Source: Microcella sp.
GTDB taxonomy: Bacteria > Actinomycetota > Actinomycetes > Actinomycetales > Microbacteriaceae
Assembly: GCF_025808395.1 (NCBI RefSeq)
Contig: NZ_CP075524.1
Coordinates: 124,001 to 188,000, forward strand
Reading direction: 5' to 3'
DNA length: 64,000 nt
Part shown: positions 15,033-23,446 of the stretch, piece by piece
Layout of the letters: each line of letters begins with the position of its first letter
Numbering within the stretch: the first letter of the stretch is position 1
Notes under the pieces: model-generated
The model's database searches: none
What the model was told of the DNA's origin: nothing
What the model saw: the letters and a program-made list of their open reading frames with translations, nothing else
Translations under genes and position numbers: made by a program

Positions 15033-16120
15033 GGTCGACCTTTCGACTGTGCCCGGCGGCTCAGCAGCAGCGCGAAGATCGGCGCGCCGACGAGGGCTGT
15101 GATGACGCCGACCGGCAGTTCGCGCGGCTCGAACACCGTGCGGGCGAGCGTGTCGGCGAGCACGAGAAACGTCGCGCCCCACAGGGCGACGAGGGGTAGC
15201 ACGACTCGATGCCCCGCGCCCGCGACGAGGCGCACCATGTGCGGCAGCACGAGCCCCACGAAGCCGATCGAGCCGCTCACCGCGACCATCGCTCCCGTGA
15301 GCAGCGCCGTCGCGACGAGCAAGGCGAGTCGGGTGCGGTCGACATTCACGCCGAGCATGGCGGCAGAACGGTCTCCGAAGGCGAAGGCGTCGAGCAGGCG
15401 CCCGCTGCCGAGCAGCAGCCCCCCGATCACGATCACTGCTCCGCCCGCGATCGAGACGCTGTGCCAGGTGGCTGCGCCGAGCGTGCCGAGCAGCCAGCCC
15501 AGAATCTCTCGGTACGAGTCTCCGGTGGCGCTCCAGAAGATGACGAAGCTCGTCAGCGAGCCGAACAGGGCCGAGACGGCCACCCCCGCCAGCACGGTGC
15601 GTGCCGGCGTCACGACGCCGCCACGCCGCGCGATCATCAGCGTGGCGACGAGGGCGACCAGGGCTCCGATGAAGGCGGCGAGCGGCAGCACGAGGGCGAA
15701 ACCGAGCACGATCACCGCGACGGCGCCCAGAGACGCACCCGCGCTGAGTCCGAGCAGATAGGGGTCTGCCAGTGGGTTGCGCGTGACCGCCTGCATGACG
15801 GCGCCGCACAGCGCGAGCCCTGCGCCCACTGCGGCGGCGGTGAGCACCCTCGGCACTCTGAGATCCCAGACGATGCTCGATCGCAGAGCGCTCTCGGCAT
15901 TCGCACCCAGCACGCGGTCGACCAGGATGGTCGCGAGCTCGCCGACACCGATGTCGGCGGGGCCGACGACGATGCCGAGCACGATCGAGGCGAGCAGCGC
16001 GGCTGCGCCGGCGATCGCCATCACTGTCGTCGAGCGTCTGCGCGCTCGTGGGCGAGCCACTGCCGGTGGAGCGGGGTTCAGCTGGGGTCGAGCCGGGCGG
16101 GGCGCGAGCATCCGAATCAC
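15029..16120 (-). CDS. Probable F420-0 ABC importer, FecCD-type permease
   Basis: The 363-residue permease has about ten hydrophobic segments. It carries FecCD/BtuC motifs: ALCGAVMQAVTRNPLADPYLLGLSAGASLGA, the coupling-helix region GWLLGTL and C-terminal GFVGLVLPHMVRLVAG and GVITALVGAPIFALLL. It would form the membrane channel for the binding protein encoded upstream. GTG 16120 overlaps the binding-protein stop in a GTGA arrangement; ATG 16111 is an equally possible start. The basic Pro/Arg-rich head (about residues 5-35) is cytosolic. Confidence 0.88.
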   Translation of the reverse strand: MIRMLAPRPARPQLNPAPPAVARPRARRRSTTVMAIAGAAALLASIVLGIVVGPADIGVGELATILVDRVLGANAESALRSSIVWDLRVPRVLTAAAVGAGLALCGAVMQAVTRNPLADPYLLGLSAGASLGAVAVIVLGFALVLPLAAFIGALVALVATLMIARRGGVVTPARTVLAGVAVSALFGSLTSFVIFWSATGDSYREILGWLLGTLGAATWHSVSIAGGAVIVIGGLLLGSGRLLDAFAFGDRSAAMLGVNVDRTRLALLVATALLTGAMVAVSGSIGFVGLVLPHMVRLVAGAGHRVVLPLVALWGATFLVLADTLARTVFEPRELPVGVITALVGAPIFALLLSRRAQSKGRP

Positions 16121-17097
16121 CGCACCGTGATCGTCGAGAGTTGCACGGCGAGGTCGGCGGCCGCCCACGCGGTGCGTGCTCCCGCCTCGGTCGAGGCGAA
16201 GGGGATCACGAGGTAGCGCTGGTTCTGCACGGCCGCGAGCTGAGCGGTCGCCGGGTTGCTCTCGAGTCGTGCGATCTTCTCGACTGCGCTGTTCCAGCTC
16301 GCGTCGACGAGCACGATGACATCGGGGTCGGCGTCGACGATGGCCTCCCAGCTCATCGAGGTCCAGGTGTCGCTGACAGCGGCAGCGATGTTGGTGAGGC
16401 CCACCAGGTCGAGAATGAGCTGCGGTGTGCCGATTCCCGCTCCGACGTAGGGAGTCTCGCTGCCGGAGGAGTACCAGAGTGCCGTGAGGGCGCGCGAGTC
16501 GACGTCGATCGAGTCGAGCGTCTGCCGTTGCTCGGCGATGAACGGTTCGGGGTCGGCGGCGAAGATGCTCGCAACCTCGCGAATCTGGCGCTCGAGCTCG
16601 GCGACGGTCATGCGTTCGGGTTGATGCAGCTCTCCTTTGCAGGCGCTCGCAGCGACGTAGGTGTCGATGCCGAGCGCGGCGTACGCCGACCGTTCGCCTG
16701 CGCTGTCGGCGCTGAACACCGACTCCCACCCCGCGAAGACGAGGTCGGGTTCGAGAGCCAGCACCGCTTCGCGCCCCGGAGCCGACTCAGACAGCAGCGG
16801 AATCTCGTTCGTCGGCTGCCACTGCTCGGCGATCGGGCCGTCGGGAAAGGCGTGGGCGATGATGCGATCACCCAGACCGAGAGCGAGCAGCAGCTCGGTC
16901 GTGGACGACTTGACGGTGATGACCCTTTGGGGCGGTGAGTCGATGCGCACTTCGGTGCCGCAGTTGTCGATCACGACGCCGAGGTCGCGTGCAGTTTGAT
17001 CGTCTGCCGCTGGAGCGCCGGTGGCACCGGAGGTGCACCCGGCGAGTGCGAGTGCAGAGGCGACAACGATGGCAGTCAGGCTGAGTGGAGTGCGCAT
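16117..17097 (-). CDS. Probable F420-0 ABC importer, substrate-binding lipoprotein
   Basis: The 326-residue protein has a lipobox signal (LALAGC) and a class III (BtuF/FhuD-type) binding fold: PQRVITVKSSTTELLLALGLGDRIIAH near the N-terminus, PDLVFAGWESVF, and a C-terminal DVIVLVDASWNSAVEKIARLESNP. It should be anchored outside the membrane and deliver ligand to the FecCD permease. A corrinoid or siderophore ligand is the general alternative. The cofE and fgd neighbourhood and the shared operator favour F420-0 or a relative. ATG 17097 gives a proper signal peptide. Confidence 0.85.
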   Translation of the reverse strand: MRTPLSLTAIVVASALALAGCTSGATGAPAADDQTARDLGVVIDNCGTEVRIDSPPQRVITVKSSTTELLLALGLGDRIIAHAFPDGPIAEQWQPTNEIPLLSESAPGREAVLALEPDLVFAGWESVFSADSAGERSAYAALGIDTYVAASACKGELHQPERMTVAELERQIREVASIFAADPEPFIAEQRQTLDSIDVDSRALTALWYSSGSETPYVGAGIGTPQLILDLVGLTNIAAAVSDTWTSMSWEAIVDADPDVIVLVDASWNSAVEKIARLESNPATAQLAAVQNQRYLVIPFASTEAGARTAWAAADLAVQLSTITVR

Positions 17098-17206
17098 GAG
17101 GCTCCCGGGTGTGAGTGGGCGTGGTCGGTGAGCAGCCGAGAGAACATCGGCGACCGGGGGCCTCACAGTGGGCGCTCCTGCGTCAGCCAGCATCAGGCAG
17201 ACGGTC

Positions 17207-17221
17207 TTGGATACAGTATAC
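17207..17221 (+). promoter_or_regulatory. GntR-type operator, site 2
   Basis: ttggatacagtatac lies in the 216-base divergent region between the F420-0 importer operon (minus) and the GntR gene (plus). It contains GGATAC-A-GTATAC and is one of two sites in this region; centres are 45 bases apart, about four helical turns from site 3. Confidence 0.65.
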
Positions 17222-17251
17222 ACAATGCGAGACTGCGGTTTGAGCGACTTT

Positions 17252-17266
17252 CGGGATACCGTATTC
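17252..17266 (+). promoter_or_regulatory. GntR-type operator, site 3
   Basis: cgggataccgtattc is the most symmetrical copy (GGATAC-C-GTATTC). It lies 48 bases before the GntR start codon, suggesting autoregulation as well as control of the divergent importer operon. Confidence 0.65.
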
Positions 17267-17313
17267 GTTGCGCAGAGTGCACGATCGTGAACGCTCCTGA
17301 CGAAGGGAACCCC

Positions 17314-18051
17314 ATGGCAGCGGAGAAGACCTCCGTACCCTCAGAGTCGAGCTCGACGACTCCAGAAGGGCTGCCCGGCTTGCAGGGGCTCGCGAGCCGA
17401 GCCGCGATCGGGTATCGATCGGTCGGCTCGATGGTCTACGACGTGCTGCGCGAAGCGATCTTGACCGGCATGTTCTCACCGGGGGAGAAGCTGCGGCAAG
17501 AAACGCTTGCCGAGGCGATCGGAGTGTCTCGCGTTCCTGTGCGGTCGGCGCTCATTCAACTCGAAGCTGACGGGCTGATCGAGATGCAAGACCGCAAGGG
17601 CGCCGTGGTGCGCTCGCTCTCGCCCGAGCAGGTGGCCGAGATCTACGAATTGCGCATTCTGCTCGAGCAGCACGCGCTCGTGAAGTCGATGGCCACTATG
17701 GATGCTGAGCGGATCGCGCGACTCGAGATGCTCGCCGACACGTCTGACACCGAGCACGAGGGCGCTGACTTCGTGCGCGCTCGCGAAGAGTTCTACGCAG
17801 TGCTCTACGACAGCCAGAACAACCCTGTGCTGTGGGAGATGATCGAAGACCTGAGACTCAAGGTCGGCCGCTACATGCTGGGCTGGCGCATCGCCGACGA
17901 GCACGATCACTCGCACCGTGAGCTCGTCGACATCGTCATCACGGGTGACGTCGAGGCGGCGCTCGACGCCCTGCGGCACCACCTCGGCCACGTGCGCGAC
18001 GGCGTGCTCACGATGATCGACCGCGAGCGCGCGCACCGCGTGCGCACCTGA
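17314..18051 (+). CDS. GntR-family (FadR/FCD) transcriptional regulator
   Basis: The 245-residue regulator has an N-terminal winged helix (VYDVLREAILTGMFSPGEKL, then LAEAIGVSRVPVRSALIQLE and a DRKGAVVRSLS wing) and an all-helical FCD ligand domain with metal-site residues (the Asp/His-bearing region EEFYAVLYDSQNNP and the final RHHLGHVRDG). FCD regulators usually sense carboxylic acids or pathway intermediates and act mostly as repressors. The first about 35 residues are a low-complexity Ser/Thr/Pro tail. Operators occur in its own promoter and before linked genes. ATG 17314 follows a gaaggga site. Confidence 0.93.
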   Translation: MAAEKTSVPSESSSTTPEGLPGLQGLASRAAIGYRSVGSMVYDVLREAILTGMFSPGEKLRQETLAEAIGVSRVPVRSALIQLEADGLIEMQDRKGAVVRSLSPEQVAEIYELRILLEQHALVKSMATMDAERIARLEMLADTSDTEHEGADFVRAREEFYAVLYDSQNNPVLWEMIEDLRLKVGRYMLGWRIADEHDHSHRELVDIVITGDVEAALDALRHHLGHVRDGVLTMIDRERAHRVRT

Positions 18052-18134
18052 GCCGACTCCGAGGCGCCTGTCTTCTCACCCTTCGGCGAGTGCCGGGAGG
18101 GTCGAGGAGCACTCTTTTTACCGGGTACTGGATT

Positions 18135-18149
18135 CTGGATACAGAATGC
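18135..18149 (+). promoter_or_regulatory. GntR-type operator, site 4 (module A operon)
   Basis: ctggatacagaatgc, preceded by ggatt exactly as at site 1, lies 54 bases before the start of the first module A gene. It would control the LLM-hydrolase-amidohydrolase operon. Confidence 0.65.
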
Positions 18150-18203
18150 GGCATACTCTCCTCAGGCCGACTGAACGGCCGCCCCCGATGACGAGGAGTA
18201 GCC

Positions 18204-19184
18204 GTGGCAGAGGTGAGTGTGGGCTTCGCCGCGATGAGCGAGCGCTTCCACCCCACTGAGCTGATCGAGCTGTGCGCGAAGGCCGAGGCGGTCGGCTTCT
18301 CGGGCGTCATGGCGGCAGACCACTTTCAGCCCTGGGTGCCCGCGCAGGGCCATGCCCCCTACATCTGGAGTCTGCTCACCGCTATCGCCTCGCGCACGAC
18401 CGGCAATCTCGGCCCCGGCGTCGTCTGCCCGTCGTTCCGCACGCACCCGGCGGTCGTCGCGCAGGCGAGTGCCACCGTCGCCGCGATGTTTCCCGGGCGG
18501 CACTGGCTGGGGCTCGGTTCGGGGGAGGCACTCAACGAGCACATCGTGGGCGGCTACTGGCCAGAGGCCTCAGACCGGCTCGAACGGCTGTGGCAAGCGA
18601 TCGAGATCATCAAGAAGCTGTTCTCAGGCAAAGAGGTCAAGCACAAGAGCGAGAGCTTCACGCTCGAGAAGACTCGGCTCTGGACCCTCGACGAGCGGCC
18701 CCCGATCTACGTCTCTGCGGCCGGACCGTTGACCGCGAAGCGCGCAGGGCGCGAGGTCGACGGCATCATCACCCCTGGCGCGCCTGTCGAGAAGGTCGCG
18801 CAGCTCTACGCGCGCGCCGATGAAGGCGCTCGTGAGGCAGGCAAGCCCGAGCCCGAGAAGATTCTGCAGCTGCATCTCTCGTGGGCAGACGACTACGACG
18901 AAGCGCTGCGCAGCGCGCTCGTCGAATGGCCCAACGGCGGCATGAAGTTTCCGAAGAACGACATTCGCAGCCCCTACGACTTCGAGCAGCTGGCCAAGCT
19001 CGTCAGGCCAGAAGACTTCGCCGAGCGGATGCTCATCTCGAGTGACCCCGATGAGCACCGTGCGCGCATCCAGTCATACCTCGACGCGGGCGCGACGCGC
19101 GTCTACCTGCACAACGTCGGGCGCAACCAGAGCCAATGGCTCGACGTCTTCGCTCGCGAGGTCGTACCCCGCTTGCACCGCTGA
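18204..19184 (+). CDS. F420-dependent LLM oxidoreductase (G6PDH-like family)
   Basis: This 326-residue luciferase-like protein keeps all the Fgd-type active-site landmarks: AADHFQPW (Asp39, His40, Trp44), GLGSGEALNEH (Glu108) and AGPLTAKRAGREVDG. It lacks Fgd's glucose-6-phosphate-specific TSGKG region, so it is unlikely to be a second Fgd. It probably transfers a hydride between F420 and the module A substrate or intermediate. GTG 18204 is preceded by a good gacgaggag ribosome binding site. It is the first gene of the operon behind operator site 4 and is paralogous to the protein at 12380. Confidence 0.9.
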   Translation: MAEVSVGFAAMSERFHPTELIELCAKAEAVGFSGVMAADHFQPWVPAQGHAPYIWSLLTAIASRTTGNLGPGVVCPSFRTHPAVVAQASATVAAMFPGRHWLGLGSGEALNEHIVGGYWPEASDRLERLWQAIEIIKKLFSGKEVKHKSESFTLEKTRLWTLDERPPIYVSAAGPLTAKRAGREVDGIITPGAPVEKVAQLYARADEGAREAGKPEPEKILQLHLSWADDYDEALRSALVEWPNGGMKFPKNDIRSPYDFEQLAKLVRPEDFAERMLISSDPDEHRARIQSYLDAGATRVYLHNVGRNQSQWLDVFAREVVPRLHR

Positions 19185-19220
19185 CCACCGCTGACCACCC
19201 CACTCACGAATGAGGATCCC

Positions 19221-20171
19221 ATGAGAGAAACCGCTGTCGAGTTCTACAGCGAGGGCGATCGCATCGCCGGCATCTGGCGAACTCCCGAGACTGCTGGCCC
19301 CTACCGAGCCATCGTGCAAGGTCCGGGCTGGCTCGGTCTGAAAGACGCGAAGCTGTACGTGCGGTATCACGAGGCACTCGTCGCGGCAGGCTTCGGGGTG
19401 CTCATCGTCGACTACCGAGGGTTCGGTGAGTCTGGGGGAGACCGCGGAGTGCTGTCGCCCTCGCGACAGCTGCAAGACCTCGTCAACGCCGTCACCTACC
19501 TCACGACGCGCGACGACGTGATCGCAGACGCGATCGGAACCTTCGGCACCGGCGGCACGGGCGGTGGCAACGCAGTGTTGCTCGCCGGTGCCGATGCTCG
19601 CGTGAAGGCAGCGGTGAGCCAGGTGCCGGTCGCCGACGGCGAAGACTGGCTGCACCGCATGCGGCAAGAGCACGAATGGCTCGCCTACCTCGCGGCGCTC
19701 GACGACGACCGCCGTCAGCGGGTGCTGACGGGCGAGGGGCGCCGGGTGCACCCTCGCGAAGAGATCATGGTGCCGACCCCTGAGCGTCGGGCGACGACGA
19801 TCAAGGCCGACGTCGACGACAAGATTCCCACGTCGATCTCGCTCGCGGCAGCCGAAGAGATCATCGCCTACAAGCCGATCGTCGCGGCACGCGAGCTGAC
19901 CACACCGCTCATGGTCATCGGTGTGGCGGGCGACGCGACGACCCCGACTGATCACGCCGAGGCGCTCTACGAGGCTGCTCGCGGGCCGAAGTCGCTGATC
20001 ATGCAGAACCACACGACGCACTACGCCGCGTACGACCGCTATTGGGAGCACACCACACCTCGCATCGTGGAGTGGTTCGACCGCTATGTTCGACCGGCCG
20101 ACGTCGAGATTCGCACCACCGTGCCGGACGCAGCCGGCGAAACCATCGAACAACTGGAGGCTTCGCAGTGA
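19221..20171 (+). CDS. Alpha/beta-hydrolase-fold protein lacking the Ser nucleophile
   Basis: The 316-residue protein has the fold's N-terminal layout (VQGPGWLGLKDAKLYVRYH oxyanion region, LIVDYRGFGESGG) and ARVKAAVSQVP after the elbow, as in the dienelactone/X-Pro-peptidase-like group. The nucleophile elbow reads GTFGTGGTGGGN (about residues 106-117), so the expected Ser in GxSxGG is missing. A C-terminal acid (GDATTP) and His (NHTTHY) are present. It may be a lyase, decarboxylase or cofactor-free enzyme, or use Thr. It lies 36 bases after the LLM gene and overlaps the next gene by four bases. Confidence 0.8.
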   Translation: MRETAVEFYSEGDRIAGIWRTPETAGPYRAIVQGPGWLGLKDAKLYVRYHEALVAAGFGVLIVDYRGFGESGGDRGVLSPSRQLQDLVNAVTYLTTRDDVIADAIGTFGTGGTGGGNAVLLAGADARVKAAVSQVPVADGEDWLHRMRQEHEWLAYLAALDDDRRQRVLTGEGRRVHPREEIMVPTPERRATTIKADVDDKIPTSISLAAAEEIIAYKPIVAARELTTPLMVIGVAGDATTPTDHAEALYEAARGPKSLIMQNHTTHYAAYDRYWEHTTPRIVEWFDRYVRPADVEIRTTVPDAAGETIEQLEASQ

Positions 20172-21565
20172 CCATCGATCTTCGACTGACCGGGGGCCGC
20201 GTGGCGACCCCGAACGGGCTTCTCGACGCAGACGTGCTGGTGAGCGGCGAGCGCATCGCCGGTATCGTGTCGCGCGAGACCGCCATCGACGCAGCGACCA
20301 CCGTCGACGTCACGGGCAAGCTCGTGCTGCCGGGCATGGTCGACGTGCACGTGCACACTCGCGAGCCCGGCTACACGCACAAAGAAGACATTCGAACCAC
20401 GACCGAGCAGGCGGCAGCGGGCGGAGTGACGACGATCTTCGGAATGCCCAACCTGAACCCCCCGACGACCGACACGGCGACGCTGCGCGATGTCTTCTCG
20501 ATGTATGCAGCCAGCTCGATCGTCGACTACAACCACAACCCCGCGCCGACCAAGCTCGACGAGGTCGTCGGCATGAGCGAGATGGGCATTCGCGCTTACA
20601 AGATCTACATGGTCGTCGACACCGGCCGCACCTACCCGCACCCCGCGGGCACGGGCATGCACGATCACGGTCACTTGCTGCAGCTCATGGACGAGATCGC
20701 CACGACGGGCAAGCGCTTCATCATCCACCCTCACGACCAGGCGCTCATGGACTACATCGAGGGCGCGTTCTTGGCACGCGGAGAGAACACTCCCCAGGGC
20801 TACGCGCAGGCCTATGCCGCCCGTGAAGGGGTGATCTGGGATACCGCGATCGACGTCGTGCTGAGGCTCGCCGAGGCCTCGGGGTGCCCCATTCACATTG
20901 CGCACATTCAGACTCCGCGCTCGATCGAGGCCGTGCGGCGTGCAAAGTCGCGCGGAATCGACGTGACGTGCGAAGTGAACCACTGGGCGCCGTTCTTGTC
21001 GACGTGGAACGACGTCGAGACGCTCGGCCCCTATGCGCTGTCGTACTGGGTGCCCGATGAGTCGCGGGCCGCGATCTGGGAGGGCATGCGTGACGGCACC
21101 ATCGACATCGCGTCGTCAGACCACGCCCCGCACACTCGCGAAGAGAAAGAAGTCGGCTGGACGGAGATGTGGAGCGCCCACACCGGCACCCCCGGCATCC
21201 AGTACTACTACCCGCTCATGCTCGACGCGGTCAACAAGGGCGAGCTCACGCTCGATCGCGTCGTCGACATGGTCGCGGCGAAGCCGGCAGAGGCGTTCGG
21301 TCTGGGCGGGGTGAAGGGCTCGCTGCAGGTGGGGGCCGACGCCGACATCGTCGTCGCCGACATGAACTCACCGTGGACGATCACCCACGAGGGCGCTCTC
21401 TCGCGCATCGGGTGGACCTGCTACGACGGCCGCGAGATCTCGGCCCGCGTCGACCGCACCTACGTGCGGGGCATCGAAGTATTCGCCGAGGGGGTCGTCA
21501 CCGGCGCCCCCGGCACCGGAAAGCTCGCGCTGTCGAGCACTGACAGAGAAGGAAACGCACGATGA
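20168..21565 (+). CDS. Cyclic amidohydrolase (dihydroorotase/hydantoinase-like)
   Basis: The 465-residue enzyme belongs to the binuclear-metal amidohydrolases that open cyclic amides or imides. Visible are the HVH metal motif with following Arg (VDVHVHTREPG; His61, His63, Arg65), the carboxylated-lysine segment IRAYKIYM (Lys145), HPHD, IHIAHIQTP and the catalytic Asp in SSDHAPHTREEK. The HTREPG form is closer to dihydroorotase/allantoinase than to D-hydantoinase. Its place between an alpha/beta-hydrolase-fold protein and two LLM genes suggests it hydrolyses a reduced heterocycle. GTG 20168 overlaps the upstream stop. Confidence 0.9.
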   Translation: MTIDLRLTGGRVATPNGLLDADVLVSGERIAGIVSRETAIDAATTVDVTGKLVLPGMVDVHVHTREPGYTHKEDIRTTTEQAAAGGVTTIFGMPNLNPPTTDTATLRDVFSMYAASSIVDYNHNPAPTKLDEVVGMSEMGIRAYKIYMVVDTGRTYPHPAGTGMHDHGHLLQLMDEIATTGKRFIIHPHDQALMDYIEGAFLARGENTPQGYAQAYAAREGVIWDTAIDVVLRLAEASGCPIHIAHIQTPRSIEAVRRAKSRGIDVTCEVNHWAPFLSTWNDVETLGPYALSYWVPDESRAAIWEGMRDGTIDIASSDHAPHTREEKEVGWTEMWSAHTGTPGIQYYYPLMLDAVNKGELTLDRVVDMVAAKPAEAFGLGGVKGSLQVGADADIVVADMNSPWTITHEGALSRIGWTCYDGREISARVDRTYVRGIEVFAEGVVTGAPGTGKLALSSTDREGNAR

Positions 21566-22536
21566 AATTCGGACTCTTGCTGCCGCACTTCGGCGAGCAC
21601 GCGAGCAAAGACAAGCTTCTCGAGGGCTCGATCCTCGCCGAGAAGATGGGTTTCGACTCTGTCTGGGTGCGCGATCACCTGGTCTTCGAGCCGCACGGCG
21701 AGATGGAGAAGCCCAACCGCACCTTCTACGACGCCATGGTCACGCTGACCGCGATCGGTGCCGTGACCGAGAAGCTCGAGCTGGGTACGGGCTCGCTCAT
21801 CCCGTTCCGCCACCCGCTCGTGACAGCTCTGATGGCGGGCACCATGACCCAGCTGCTCGGCGACCGCCTCATTCTGGGGTTCGGTGCCGGTACCTTCGAC
21901 CACGAGTTCGAGGCGATCGGGTGGGGAGACCTCGACCGGGTCGAGCTCGTGCGGTCGAACGCCGAGATCTTCAAGCGCGTCTTCACCGAGAACGATGTGA
22001 CGTACGACGACGGAGTGTTCTCATTCGAGAACGTGACGATCGAGCCCAAGCCCGTGGGTGGTCGCATTCCGTTCTGGTACTGCGGAGCGACTCCGCGATC
22101 AGCCCGACTCGCAGTCGAGTACGCCGATGGCTGGATGCCCGGGCGCATCTCGCTCGACACGATGGCGAAGCGCATCGACAACATGAGAGAGCTGTCGGCC
22201 GAGGCGGGCCGCGCGATGCCCACCGTCGCCGTCATCCCGCCGACGAGCATCGAGTCCACTCGCGACGAGGCCCTCAAGCATGTCAACATTCCCGGCCTGC
22301 TCGCCTGGGCGAACAAGGCGAAGTTCGCGGTGAAGCCGCCGTCGGGCTCGTTCGAGACGGTGGAAGACCTCGAGGGGCAGCTCATCGTCGGCAACCCTGA
22401 CGAAGCGGTCAACGAACTGAAGAAGTTCGAAGCGCTCGGTGTCGAGCACCTCGTCTTCGACTTCCGTTTCAAATTTGACCGATACTTCGACCAGATCGAA
22501 CTTCTAGGTAACGAAGTCATTCCGAAAATGCGATAA
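21562..22536 (+). CDS. LLM-class F420/flavin-dependent oxidoreductase
   Basis: The 324-residue luciferase-like barrel begins MKFGLLLPHFGEHAS and contains FDSVWVRDHLVF, LGTGSLIPFRHP, LILGFGAGTFDHEF and the C-terminal VGNPDEAVNELKKFEALGV. This layout fits F420-dependent reductases related to methylenetetrahydromethanopterin reductase rather than the G6PDH-like group. FMN-dependent monooxygenase activity cannot be excluded by sequence. It is translationally coupled (ATGA) to the cyclic amidohydrolase, so the two probably act on successive intermediates. Confidence 0.88.
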   Translation: MKFGLLLPHFGEHASKDKLLEGSILAEKMGFDSVWVRDHLVFEPHGEMEKPNRTFYDAMVTLTAIGAVTEKLELGTGSLIPFRHPLVTALMAGTMTQLLGDRLILGFGAGTFDHEFEAIGWGDLDRVELVRSNAEIFKRVFTENDVTYDDGVFSFENVTIEPKPVGGRIPFWYCGATPRSARLAVEYADGWMPGRISLDTMAKRIDNMRELSAEAGRAMPTVAVIPPTSIESTRDEALKHVNIPGLLAWANKAKFAVKPPSGSFETVEDLEGQLIVGNPDEAVNELKKFEALGVEHLVFDFRFKFDRYFDQIELLGNEVIPKMR

Positions 22537-22543
22537 CCGGCAC

Positions 22544-22577
22544 GAGTCTGGAATCCTGTATCCAGGATTCCAGACTC
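22544..22577. terminator. 15-bp perfect hairpin containing an operator-like core
   Basis: gagtctggaatcctg (22544-22558) and caggattccagactc (22563-22577) pair perfectly around a TATC loop, eight bases after the LLM stop codon. No T-tract follows. The hairpin could attenuate transcription between the enzyme genes and the ABC genes, or be a DNA operator since its centre contains the GntR motif. Confidence 0.7.
22551..22565 (-). promoter_or_regulatory. GntR-type operator-like site 5
   Basis: Read on the minus strand, ctggatacaggattc matches sites 1-4 over CTGGATACAG. It lies within the hairpin at 22544-22577 and about 60 bases before the ABC ATPase gene, so it could give the importer genes a separate regulated promoter. 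Confidence 0.5.
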
Positions 22578-22624
22578 GGCCCTCAGCTCCTCCGCCACAA
22601 GTCGACAACAGTTAGGAAGCTCCC

Positions 22625-23446
22625 ATGGCGTCACAGGCTTCAGACGCGAAGCGGCCGTTGATCGAGGTCAAGAACCTCACGGTGCGCTACAACATCGCCC
22701 GCACAGGGCAAACCCTCACGGCAGTCGAGAACGTCAATCTCACCGTCGATCAGGGCGAGTTCGTCACGGTGCTCGGGCCGAGCGGCTGCGGCAAGACGAC
22801 GGTGATGAATGTCATCGCCGGTCTCGTCGAAGCCACAGAGGGCGAAGTGCTGGTCGATGGTCAGCCCGTCACCGGCCCGAACCCCGACCGCGCCGTGGTC
22901 TTTCAAGACTATGCACTGCTCCCGTGGCGCACCGTCTACGACAACGTGCGGTTCGGCGTCGAGATGCAGAAGCGATTCGCGGGCTCGTCGATGCACGACA
23001 AGATTCAAGAGACGATCGAGCTCGTCGGCCTCGGCGGGTTCGAGAAGGCCTACCCGCGCGAACTCTCGGGGGGCATGCAGCAGCGAGTCGGTCTGGCCCG
23101 AGCCCTTGTCGCCGAGCCGCGCATTCTGCTCATGGATGAGCCGCTCGGCGCAGTCGACGCCCTGACTCGTGAAGTGATGCGTTCAGAGCTCGAGAAGCTC
23201 ATCGCGCTGACGGGCAAGACAGTGGTCTTCATCACGCACTCGATCGAAGAGGCCATTCTGCTCGGCGATCGCGTGGTCGTGTTCAAGTCGCACCCCGGCT
23301 CGGTGCTCGAGGTGCACAACGTCGACATGCAGCGACCGCGCTCTGAGCGCGGCGCGCAGTCAGAGCCGCGCTATCTCGAACTGCGCGATCACCTGTGGTC
23401 GGCTCTCGAGAAAGAGGCCACGAGCGCCGTGCGAGAACGAGCATGA
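22625..23446 (+). CDS. NitT/TauT-type ABC importer ATPase (module A)
   Basis: The 273-residue ATPase is of the nitrate/sulfonate/taurine group. It has Walker A GPSGCGKTTV near residue 58, the Q-loop VFQDYALLPWRTV typical of this group, signature LSGGMQQRVG, Walker B RILLMDEPLGAVD and the switch His in FITHSIEEA. It powers uptake of a small organic nutrient with the two permeases and lipoprotein that follow. A taggaagctccc ribosome binding site precedes ATG 22625. The downstream permease overlaps by four bases. Confidence 0.93.
   Translation: MASQASDAKRPLIEVKNLTVRYNIARTGQTLTAVENVNLTVDQGEFVTVLGPSGCGKTTVMNVIAGLVEATEGEVLVDGQPVTGPNPDRAVVFQDYALLPWRTVYDNVRFGVEMQKRFAGSSMHDKIQETIELVGLGGFEKAYPRELSGGMQQRVGLARALVAEPRILLMDEPLGAVDALTREVMRSELEKLIALTGKTVVFITHSIEEAILLGDRVVVFKSHPGSVLEVHNVDMQRPRSERGAQSEPRYLELRDHLWSALEKEATSAVRERA

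Noticed and set aside
18204..19184. Second glucose-6-phosphate dehydrogenase (fgd2)
   Set aside because: It keeps the His/Trp/Glu core but lacks the TSGKG phosphate-site region of true Fgd and is embedded in a catabolic operon, so sugar-phosphate specificity is unlikely.
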